A stretch of 64,000 nucleotides of DNA from Streptomyces sp. NRRL F-6676 (lineage in GTDB: Bacteria > Actinomycetota > Actinomycetes > Streptomycetales > Streptomycetaceae): the NCBI RefSeq assembly GCF_000725625.1, contig NZ_JOHS01000026.1, positions 1 to 64,000 of the forward strand, read 5' to 3'. The position numbers and the translations under genes are program-made. Below are positions 1-6,045 of the stretch, piece by piece (position 1 is the first letter of the stretch; every line of letters starts with the position of its first letter). The notes under the pieces were generated by a model. The model did no database searches. It had not been told where the DNA came from and saw only the letters and a program-made list of their open reading frames with translations.

Positions 1-50
1 TCGAACACCTCCACCAACGGCACGGGAGCCTTGTGCGTTGCGGCCCTCAC
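1..50 (-). CDS. possible 5' end of a gene leaving the left edge
   Basis: From a GTG at 50 the minus strand stays open to the window edge and reads VRAATHKAPVPLVEVF, which looks like normal protein sequence rather than a shadow frame. It would be the gene downstream of the truncated XRE regulator. No function can be given from 16 residues and the start is uncertain, because the same frame is open for a few codons further upstream. Confidence 0.2.
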   Translation of the reverse strand, partial: MRAATHKAPVPLVEVF

Positions 51-96
51 CTCGGCCTGACTGACGTCACCCGATCAGTGGTCCCGTTGAAAACGC

Positions 97-441
97 TCAC
101 TGAAACGACCGCACCAGCCGAGCGGACCGAACTTCTTCGTCAACGGTCGCACCAGCGGGAGCCGCGCCGTCTGCCGGTTGGTCAGAATCCGCGGCAGCAA
201 CCACGGCGGCCAGGAGGTCACGCACCTCACGAACCGTCGACTCATCAAGGTTGAGGGCACCCAAGAGCCGGTCGAACACATCGAAACTCGGAACCATGCG
301 CCCGGTCTCGACCTTGGACACGGTCGGCTGCCCCACACCAGCACGCTGCGCCAACACCGCACCGGTCAGGCCGGCCTCTGCCCGAAGCACACGAAGACGC
401 CCACCAAGCGCCCGCAATAACTCCCGCCGCTCACTCCGCAT
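97..441 (-). pseudogene. XRE/HTH regulator, C-terminally truncated
   Basis: The N-terminal half is a helix-turn-helix of the XRE type (about residues 10-65, with LAQRAGVGQPTVSKVETGR as turn and recognition helix). The family normally continues into a DUF5753 ligand domain that opens with a motif like FQPxLVPGLLQTPEYA. Here the protein runs ...RSARLVRSFQ and stops exactly where that motif should begin, so about 114 residues remain of an expected 270-290. In Streptomyces such regulators commonly pair with a small DUF397 protein; none is visible. Start set at the ATG at 441, because the open frame extending to 483 adds residues not typical of the family. A TAGAAC hexamer 7 bases before this ATG could be a -10 of a leaderless transcript (inference). 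It is most likely a decayed gene at the edge of the island. Confidence 0.55.
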
Positions 442-679
442 GCCCAGGGTTCTACACCACCAGCCAGCCGGACCATGATTCAAACTTTCTCTACTGGTTC
501 AAGGCGGCTCGCTCCGCTCACCGCGCGCGGCCCGGCCCCCGGCCGGGCCTGCGCTCCTGTCTCCGCCCCGCTCCAGCCCGGCCGGCGCCCGTGCCGCGCG
601 CACAGCAATCAGCCGCCTGATGCCAGAGAAGGGGTACGTCGTGGCTGGGGCGGTCGGCTCCGCGGCTTTACGCAGCCAC

Positions 680-788
680 TTTGGCGCGAGCCTCGAAGAT
701 CATGGCCCCAACGTCGTGCTTTACCGGGCAGGTCCACAGACTGCCCGACGCGCCGGAAGCTTACGGGGCCATGATCGCTCGCGCCAAA
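680..788. repeat. nested inverted-repeat element in a gene-free region
   Basis: Bases 484-927 contain no convincing gene. Inside them 680-691 and 698-709 are perfectly complementary to 777-788 and 765-776, giving a 24-bp stem interrupted by one 6-base bulge. A second hairpin nests inside (CGGGCAG at 725-731 with CTGCCCG at 741-747). The symmetry is too strong for chance at this length. It could be a structured RNA, a two-way terminator, or a small palindromic repeat element. Confidence 0.6.
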
Positions 789-927
789 GCAGCTCCAGCC
801 CAAAGCCGCTCCACCGCCCTGAGTAGGTGCGCCTTCCCTTCCGCTCCTCAGAACTGTCGGCACGGACGGACCTTGACCTAAGCTGTACTGCCACTACGCC
901 AGTTGACGGGGCAGGGGGGCCGAGGCC

Positions 928-1269
928 GTGATGCGGATCAGTATGGTTGGCCAGGGCGCTGAAGAAGAGCTGCGCTCACTCCGCGCATGGCTGCTCGAGG
1001 ATCCAAACGTTCGCCGGCACGCGAAGGTGTCTTGGGAGACGTCGCAACCCCAACCCGGAACAATGGGAGCCGACGCACTTGCCGTGCTTCAATTGGTCAC
1101 AGATAACTTCTGGCAAATCACTACCTTCTCAGTTACGTACGCTGCCTGGAGGAAAACTCGGGCCCGTGCACCTCGTGTGACAATCGAACACGACGGTAAA
1201 TCCGTAACGATTGAGGGAAGTGACGCAGAAACACTTGAGCGCATCATCCACTCACTGGGCGAGGAGTAG
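928..1269 (+). CDS. EACC1-like effector-associated constant component
   Basis: This 113-residue protein has the layout of the actinobacterial EACC1 family (Effector Associated Constant Component 1): an N-terminal RISMVGQGAEEELRSLRAWL strand-helix unit, a middle hydrophobic helix (about residues 52-72, NFWQITTFSVTYAAWRK), and a C-terminal strand-helix unit (VTIEHDGKSVTIEGSDAETL). In that family the protein is a fixed partner of caspase, trypsin or NTPase effectors in conflict systems. The next gene is a caspase-fold protease starting 7 bases after this stop, so the two almost surely form an operon. Start at the GTG at 928; the ATG at 931 is equally possible. Base composition is lower in G+C than the flanks, which suggests transfer. 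Family recognition is from memory of its pattern. Confidence 0.75.
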   Translation: MMRISMVGQGAEEELRSLRAWLLEDPNVRRHAKVSWETSQPQPGTMGADALAVLQLVTDNFWQITTFSVTYAAWRKTRARAPRVTIEHDGKSVTIEGSDAETLERIIHSLGEE

Positions 1270-1276
1270 TCATTCC

Positions 1277-3043
1277 GTGGCCCTACCTCGCCCTGAAGAC
1301 TCTCGTGCAGTACTAATTGGCGTGAGCAGCTACACGCAATTGCCGCAACTCGCTGCAGTGCAAAACAACATCGAGACACTGAGGGATATTCTCACCTCTT
1401 CCGCTTCATGGAACCTTTCGCCGGAGCACTGCACTGTCGTGCATGACCCTCGCACACCAGAGGAATTGGTGGATCCCATTTTGCATGGGGTCGAGGAAGC
1501 ATCAGATACTCTTCTGGTTTACTATGCCGGTCATGGGCTAAAGGGGCCGAACAGGGGAGAACTACGCCTTACTCGGTCGACCTCTCGCGCAGGGGCTCCA
1601 CACACCTCCACCGATTACAACGACATTCGAGAAACATTGTTGGGATCGACAGCAAGCCGTCGCATTGTGATCCTCGACTGCTGCTATGCCGCCAGTGCTC
1701 TCGGTACCATGGCGGACCCTGCTAACAGCATCGCCGATGACGCCCTTATCGAGGGAACATATCTCATCGCCGCCGCAGGAGAAACAGAAGCTGCCATGAC
1801 AGAAGACGGCAGCGGGTTTACGGTATTCACCGGTGAACTAATCCGGCTCCTCAGTGAAGGAATTCCAGATTCTACACACGATCTATTGGATCTGGATACC
1901 GTATTCAGCTACTTATACAGCACGCTGCGCGCCAAATCCCGCCCTCTGCCGCATAAGCGAGTGCGTAACTCCCTCGGTAAACTCGCGTTGGCTAGGAACT
2001 CATTCAGGCACGCGGGAAAATTGACCATCACGGAGGAAAATCACGTAACATTCCCCGGTATCTCCGGATCTCAAAGTGAAGGCACTCTCCTCCCTGGAGG
2101 CGGTCAACGTAGTGAGCACTTAGATCTTTCCGAACCGTCTGGCACACCACTCACTCAGACTGTTGCACAGTTGCAGACTAGTGCAGCACCGCCTCTCGTG
2201 GCGTCGGCCGGAATGGCGTCAGCGCCTAGTGAGCCCACAGTCAGCCTGGTCGGAAAATCCGCAGCAACCGATCCAGCGTCTACCCCCCTTGCACCTGCCG
2301 GATCCGTCACTTGGCCAACCGCGCGACACCCTCGGTCGACAGTAGAGAAGTCGCCAAATTCTCAGCATTCGAGATACGTTGAAATCTTATGGCAAGGCAT
2401 TCTGGAAAAAGTAAAGGAGCGGCGCCGCTTCGCCTGGATAATTCTTACCCAAAATGCCAAAATCTCATCCTTTGATGGCGAGACCTTGGAGCTCTCTTTC
2501 CCTAACGAGGCAGCTAGGGATTCCTACCGCTCGACCGGCATTGACGAACTCCTCAACCATGTAGTTAACGACGACCTGAAGCTGAAATGGAAGGTTAAAG
2601 TATCCGTCGCCCTCGACCCCAAGCTCGGCCAGCAAATTTTGGGGTCGCCTTCTAAGACGAGACGTCCTGGAGAGTGGCCGGCCCTGCCCGTGAACAGTGA
2701 GGCTGTGCAGCCCGCAATGGGCCAGGACAAGGAACCTCAACCGGCCCCAATTGCCTGGCCACCCGTACGCAAGCCGCCACCTCCGGAGGACTTTCAACGA
2801 ATTCAAGAACTCTGGCCCAAGGTGTTGGATGAGATAGGAAAGCGTCGACGTACTTTCTGGTACCTACTGTCTCATGACTGTAGGCCTGTAGGTGCAGTAG
2901 GGAAAAAGATCTTGCTCGGCTTCAACAATGAGCAGTCGAGGCTTGCATATCTATCAAGTGGCGCTGACAAGCTACTCGAAGATGTAGCGACGGAAATTCT
3001 TCGCTTCGCTTGCAAGATAGAGCCCGTGACGCTTTCTGAGTAG
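1277..3043 (+). CDS. caspase-fold protease with two DnaX tau-like C-terminal domains
   Basis: A 588-residue protein. Residues 1-235 are a caspase/metacaspase-like peptidase (C14 fold): AVLIGVSSY, then LLVYYAGHG with catalytic His86, then VILDCCYAAS with catalytic Cys136, then a p10-like part with FTVFTGELIRLL. A Ser/Pro/Thr linker follows. Residues about 366-448 (ILWQGILEKVKERRRFAWI, QNA, FDGETLELSF, ARDSY, KWKV, DP) and 506-584 (LWPKVLDEIGKRRRTFWYLL, ILLGFNNEQSR, LSSG) are two copies of a domain whose pattern matches the C-terminal domain of actinobacterial DnaX (Pol III tau/gamma). GTG at 1277 chosen, 7 bases after the EACC1 stop; upstream residues do not look like protease. Three TTA leucine codons (1913, 2120, 2387) and lower G+C mark it as foreign and possibly bldA-dependent. 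Likely a suicide or regulatory protease; target unknown. Confidence 0.85.
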   Translation: MALPRPEDSRAVLIGVSSYTQLPQLAAVQNNIETLRDILTSSASWNLSPEHCTVVHDPRTPEELVDPILHGVEEASDTLLVYYAGHGLKGPNRGELRLTRSTSRAGAPHTSTDYNDIRETLLGSTASRRIVILDCCYAASALGTMADPANSIADDALIEGTYLIAAAGETEAAMTEDGSGFTVFTGELIRLLSEGIPDSTHDLLDLDTVFSYLYSTLRAKSRPLPHKRVRNSLGKLALARNSFRHAGKLTITEENHVTFPGISGSQSEGTLLPGGGQRSEHLDLSEPSGTPLTQTVAQLQTSAAPPLVASAGMASAPSEPTVSLVGKSAATDPASTPLAPAGSVTWPTARHPRSTVEKSPNSQHSRYVEILWQGILEKVKERRRFAWIILTQNAKISSFDGETLELSFPNEAARDSYRSTGIDELLNHVVNDDLKLKWKVKVSVALDPKLGQQILGSPSKTRRPGEWPALPVNSEAVQPAMGQDKEPQPAPIAWPPVRKPPPPEDFQRIQELWPKVLDEIGKRRRTFWYLLSHDCRPVGAVGKKILLGFNNEQSRLAYLSSGADKLLEDVATEILRFACKIEPVTLSE

Positions 3044-3081
3044 CTTTTCAAGGCGCAAGCAACGTCACATTGGATGGAGCG

Positions 3082-3114
3082 GGGGCCTTGACACCCTGCC
3101 AGCATCAAGGCCCC
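3082..3114 (+). terminator. hairpin terminator after the caspase gene
   Basis: GGGGCCTTGA at 3082-3091 pairs perfectly with TCAAGGCCCC at 3105-3114, with a 13-base loop and no clear T tract. It lies 38 bases after the protease stop and could also stop transcription arriving on the minus strand. Confidence 0.6.
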
Positions 3115-3128
3115 GTCCGGTCGTCAGC

Positions 3129-3221
3129 TCAGACAGGAAGCAGCAGACCAGCTACGGACCCTTCTGCGACCGCCGCGGCCACCATTAGGACGACCTCAAG
3201 TGACTTTCGCATTCTGCTCAT
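3129..3221 (-). CDS. possible 30-residue hydrophobic peptide
   Basis: An ATG at 3221 preceded by GGGAGAG (4-base gap) opens a 30-codon frame, MSRMRKSLEVVLMVAAAVAEG and onward, ending in LLLPV. The layout, basic N-terminus followed by one hydrophobic helix, is that of a single-pass membrane peptide or a type I toxin-like peptide. It is convergent with the caspase gene and shares its terminator hairpin. No family is recognised. The ribosome site is good but the length is short, so it may be chance. Confidence 0.3.
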   Translation of the reverse strand: MSRMRKSLEVVLMVAAAVAEGSVAGLLLPV

Positions 3222-3580
3222 GATGCTCTCCCTTCGAGTAGCGCGGGCAGTTGCGTTAACTGACTTAGTGCTTCCTAGGGCCAGTGCAACGAACCTCAGT
3301 GCCAACGCGGCCGAAACGAGTACGAGGAAGGACGCAAGGGGAATCGAACCCCAAACTCCTGCCCCTAGTCTCAACTGACGACACGGCGAGCATACATGGG
3401 CCACTTCCCCGCGAGTGCTCAACCTAGCCACACTCCTGCCCTGTCCAAACGGCCGTGCCAGATGCGTGCCAGGTCGTGCGGGGAGACACGGGGAACAGCG
3501 GGTACCGGAAGCGGTGGTTAGCCAGGACGCCACGCCGTTCCGCTGCAGGTCAACAAGGCAACCCCTGCCGAGGCACCCGA

Positions 3581-3600
3581 GCTTCCCAAGCTCATGTCAC
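3581..3600. repeat. attachment-site-like scar (tRNA-Gly anticodon arm core)
   Basis: GCTTCCCAAGCT at 3581-3592 equals the anticodon arm of the tRNA-Gly(CCC) 3' halves found at 4868 and 9910, but the homology ends there. The preceding 140 bases (3445-3580: GTGCCAGATGCGTGCCAGG, then GGGGAGACACGGGGAACAGC) have the style of sequence found between an integrase gene and its att site in actinobacterial elements. At 3336-3362 the minus strand reads a tRNA T-arm-like GGGGTTCGATTCCCC. The 3044-3654 gap therefore looks like decayed element ends. Confidence 0.35.
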
Positions 3601-3654
3601 GGTGCTGTGAGTAGCGGCATCGACAAGAGTAACTACGTCGCTGAGGATACTGGG

Positions 3655-4161
3655 GTGACCGATGACGAGCTTATCCTGGCGGTCCGTACGCAGGTAGCCG
3701 GCAGGGGACTGCCCGGCCCGGCATCTGCTGAGGACGTCACCGCTTTCGAACAGGTCGTGGGGCATCCGATGCCCAAGCTGTTGAAGCGGATCTATCTCGA
3801 AGTCGCCAACGGCGGCTTCGGACCGTGGGAAGTCGTGTCCGTGACCGAGACGGACGACTGGTTCAGCGACTGCTCAGACATCACCACGGCCTACCGCGGA
3901 TTCACCGCCCCCGACGGCATCCTTCCGTCGGGCATCGTCCCGCTGATGGACCGAGGCTGCGCGATGTGGACGCTGATCGACTTCCGGACGGCCGAAGGCC
4001 AGATGTGGGACTGGGACCCCAACCTGTGCTGCATCCGGCATGCCCCTGAACCGATCGGACAATCACTCGCGCAGTGGCTCACCAACTGGTTGCGCGGCAA
4101 GGCGCACGAGGGCCCCTACCCAGATCGCGTGTCAGTCGCCTTCGACTGCCGCAACTCGTGA
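3655..4161 (+). CDS. SMI1/KNR4 (SUKH) family protein
   Basis: A 168-residue protein with the SUKH signature: an N-terminal helix pair with AFEQVVGHPMPKLLKRIYLEVANGGFGP, the typical LP..L..iY...NGGFG pattern, then a beta-rich body with PLMDRGCAMWTLIDF and a C-terminal SLAQWLTNWL helix. In bacteria SUKH proteins are widely used as immunity proteins against nuclease and deaminase toxins of contact-dependent or secreted systems. No toxin is adjacent, so it may be an orphan immunity gene carried by the island. GTG at 3655 chosen because family homology starts there; a GTG at 3607 in frame is the alternative. Confidence 0.7.
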   Translation: MTDDELILAVRTQVAGRGLPGPASAEDVTAFEQVVGHPMPKLLKRIYLEVANGGFGPWEVVSVTETDDWFSDCSDITTAYRGFTAPDGILPSGIVPLMDRGCAMWTLIDFRTAEGQMWDWDPNLCCIRHAPEPIGQSLAQWLTNWLRGKAHEGPYPDRVSVAFDCRNS

Positions 4162-4308
4162 GGCCGGAGGCCCCGTCTCAATTTCCGTCTCATTCAGTGG
4201 GGTTCACGGCCGTTCAGATGAGACCACAGGCCCGGTGGGGAAAAGAGCTGCGCCGTCCATGAACGCAGGTGAACGCCCCCGTACGAGCGTCACCACCCCA
4301 CCACCACA

Positions 4309-4326
4309 GTTGGAAAGCGTGTTGGT
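4309..4326 (+). repeat. tRNA-Ser(GGA)-like anticodon-arm fragment
   Basis: GTTGGAAAGCGTGTTGGT resembles the 3' side of the anticodon arm and start of the variable arm of Streptomyces tRNA-Ser(GGA) as I remember it. Nothing before or after folds into a tRNA. It could be a scar of integration at another tRNA or coincidence. The rest of 4162-4396 shows no gene. Confidence 0.25.
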
Positions 4327-4396
4327 GCCTCGCGCCCGCGACATCGGGCCCGTGCCGACTGTCGACAGCTTCCGCCGTCCCTACCATGATTGACGA

Positions 4397-4711
4397 ATGC
4401 CTGAGTTCAGTTGGCCGGACAGCTCACAGGTTCCGACTGCGGATGCCCTAGAACGAAACTGGTCAGCAACCGTCTCCGCACTGCCCCTTGGATCTCACGT
4501 CAGCGGTCGCGTCATCGGCCGACAGCCGTTTGGCGTCTTCCTCTTGATCGAAGGCGTGCCGAGTGCAGTCGGCCTTGCCGAGATCACCGCCATGCCTCAC
4601 CACATGGAGCTGCCCGCCATGGGCGCTACTGTCGCTGGTGAGGTGATCTGGCACGCGGATCACAACCGTCAAGTGAAGATTCGCCTCGATGAATTGAACG
4701 GGTCTAGCTGA
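4397..4711 (+). CDS. S1-like RNA-binding domain protein
   Basis: This 104-residue protein consists of an approximately 25-residue N-terminal extension and one OB-fold S1 domain (about residues 32-98): LPLGSHVSGRVIGRQPFGVFL, LAEI near residue 62, then GATVAGEVIWHADHNRQVKIRL. Free-standing S1-domain proteins of this length are common in Streptomyces and usually unassigned; binding of RNA or a ribosomal partner is inferred from the fold. It sits just before the first tRNA-Gly fragment, so it is probably the last gene of the first integrated element. Confidence 0.65.
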   Translation: MPEFSWPDSSQVPTADALERNWSATVSALPLGSHVSGRVIGRQPFGVFLLIEGVPSAVGLAEITAMPHHMELPAMGATVAGEVIWHADHNRQVKIRLDELNGSS

Positions 4712-4867
4712 AGCTGATCATCTCCTGGACGCCGCAGCTCTGCACCACTACCGCACCAGATCCAGCGGGGAGCAACGGGGAATCACGGTGAAGACAGTCG
4801 AGCTTAGAAGGGGCGCGTACCATACGTTCGACCAGGTCAGCGCCCAAACCGGCCGTGAATGATCGCA

Positions 4868-4911
4868 GCTTCCCAAGCTGAGAGCGCGAGTTCGATTCTC
4901 GTCACCCGCTC
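4868..4911 (+). repeat. att site: 3' half of tRNA-Gly(CCC), copy 1
   Basis: GCTTCCCAAGC is an anticodon loop and stem with anticodon CCC. It is followed by a complete T arm (GAGTTCGATTCTC) and the 3' acceptor strand CACCCGCTC, while the preceding sequence has no D arm or 5' acceptor strand. The 44 bases recur identically at 9910-9953. A 3' half alone is what is left at the distal end when an element integrates into a tRNA gene and rebuilds the intact gene at the other end. Confidence 0.8.
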
Positions 4912-4917
4912 TTCTTG

Positions 4918-4951
4918 AAGCCCCAGGTCAGCGGCCTGGGGCTTGTTTTTT
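4918..4951 (+). terminator. rho-independent terminator after tRNA fragment 1
   Basis: AAGCCCCAGG and CCTGGGGCTT form a perfect 10-bp stem around TCAGCGG, followed by GTTTTTT. This is the terminator of the original tRNA-Gly gene carried along with the 3' half. The rest of 4712-5205 shows no gene; it includes GGGCACGCAAAGGGCACGC near 5000, again in the style of integrase-flanking sequence. Confidence 0.85.
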
Positions 4952-5205
4952 GGGGGAGCCGTTGCCGCGTTTTACGGTTACTCCTGCACCCGAGATTGGG
5001 CACGCAAAGGGCACGCGCGCCTTGAGAGGGCGCCTCAATCACGTCATAGCGTGGCGCTGACCTGCACTTTCGCGTAGTTGAGCCGGCGGTGAGCCCTCAG
5101 CCCGCTGTTCCCGGGCAAGGGCGACAACCGTCCTGCACATGCTGTGTCGTGGGCGGGGCACAAGCCCCTTGTGGGGGTGGGCACTTGACGGCCGAGGGTC
5201 CTGCG

Positions 5206-5649
5206 TCAGAGCGGGAGGTCGTCGGGGAGTACCCGGAACGCCTTGTGGCGGCCCAGCGGGCGCACCGCCCGGAAGTCTCGTCGGTCCAGGGTGAGGATCG
5301 CGTCCGTGTCGTAGTCGGCGGCTAGCGCCACGTTCACCGCGTCGGCGAGGTCGAGGTCCAGTGCGCGGTAACGGACACGGACGGACTGGGCTGTGCCCAG
5401 GTGGTCTTCCGTGATCTCCGGCAGGACGACACGCCCGCGGCTCATCCAGCGCCGCAGGTCGTCGACCGCGCTGAGGGCAGCCTCCCTGCCCAGCTCACGC
5501 GTCGCCACGTGATCCAGTTCGGCCAGCAGGAGCGGAGACATGACCAGCAGGCCCGCCGCCATGATCGCCTCGTTCGCCGCCGCGCACTCCGGATGAGCCG
5601 AGTCCAGGGCTGCCAGAAGGCCGGACGTATCGGCGATGACAATGATCAC
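5206..5649 (-). CDS. vapC: PIN-domain ribonuclease toxin (VapC-like)
   Basis: A 147-residue PIN domain. The acidic metal ligands are visible: Asp7 in IADTSGLLAALD, Glu44 in LLLAELDHV, Asp103 in LADAVNVALA, and Asp122 in ILTLDRRDF. PIN toxins cleave tRNA or other RNA with Mg2+ or Mn2+ and are held inactive by a partner antitoxin. The upstream ribbon-helix-helix gene overlaps this start by 4 bases (ATGA), the usual antitoxin-first order. Full length and catalytic residues intact, so it should be active. Part of the second tRNA-Gly-anchored element. Confidence 0.85.
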   Translation of the reverse strand: MIIVIADTSGLLAALDSAHPECAAANEAIMAAGLLVMSPLLLAELDHVATRELGREAALSAVDDLRRWMSRGRVVLPEITEDHLGTAQSVRVRYRALDLDLADAVNVALAADYDTDAILTLDRRDFRAVRPLGRHKAFRVLPDDLPL

Positions 5650-5906
5650 GCGGTTGATCCGGAACCCGAGCCGCTCTCACGCCGGACGGCATCGGCGACC
5701 GTGTCGCGGACCTCCGACTTGGGCAGCGTCCGCCCCGGCCCCTCGAAGGTGCGTGAGAACAGCGGCTCGTCCCAGACCCGGTTCGCCATGGCCGCGAGGT
5801 GGATGCCCTGGCGGATGATCTCGGCCTCGCTTGTACCCCGGCGCTTGGCGGCCTCCTTGATGATCGCCAGGTCCTCGGGGTCCGCGTAGACGTTGGTGCG
5901 CTTCAT
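5646..5906 (-). CDS. vapB: ribbon-helix-helix antitoxin (VapB-like)
   Basis: Reading from MKRTNVYADPEDLAIIKEAA, residues 1-45 form a ribbon-helix-helix DNA-binding domain (strand RTNVYA, then helices through TSEAEIIRQGI). The tail LPKSEVRDTVADAVRRE is the toxin-binding part. 86 residues. Upstream in-frame ATGs at 5912 and 5930 are possible; 5906 or 5912 fits the domain best. There is no clear ribosome site, so a leaderless transcript from TACTCT at about 5919-5924 is possible. The CATGTACC repeats just upstream are a likely autoregulatory operator. Confidence 0.8.
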   Translation of the reverse strand: MKRTNVYADPEDLAIIKEAAKRRGTSEAEIIRQGIHLAAMANRVWDEPLFSRTFEGPGRTLPKSEVRDTVADAVRRESGSGSGSTA

Positions 5907-5909
5907 TGA

Positions 5910-5949
5910 CATGTACCAAGAGTAGTCCATGTACCGCTTTGATGTATCC
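5910..5949. promoter_or_regulatory. repeated CATGTACC sites, likely antitoxin operator
   Basis: CATGTACC occurs at 5910-5917 and again at 5929-5936, with a weaker GATGTATCC at 5941. ACATGT within the first copy is itself a palindrome. Ribbon-helix-helix antitoxins bind such short repeats over their own promoter; the spacing of about 19 bases (two helical turns) allows cooperative binding. Confidence 0.45.
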
Positions 5950-6045
5950 GGCACACCTCTCCATGTCGTGTTGCTGAGGACCAGCCGAACTGGCCTCACA
6001 CGCCCCTTTCGGGTGCCAGACTGTTCCTGGGGAGAGGGGTATGTC

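Noticed and set aside
3320..3420. intact tRNA gene on the minus strand
   Set aside because: Only a T-arm-like piece is present. There is no matching 5' acceptor strand (GGACGCA) and no D or anticodon arm.
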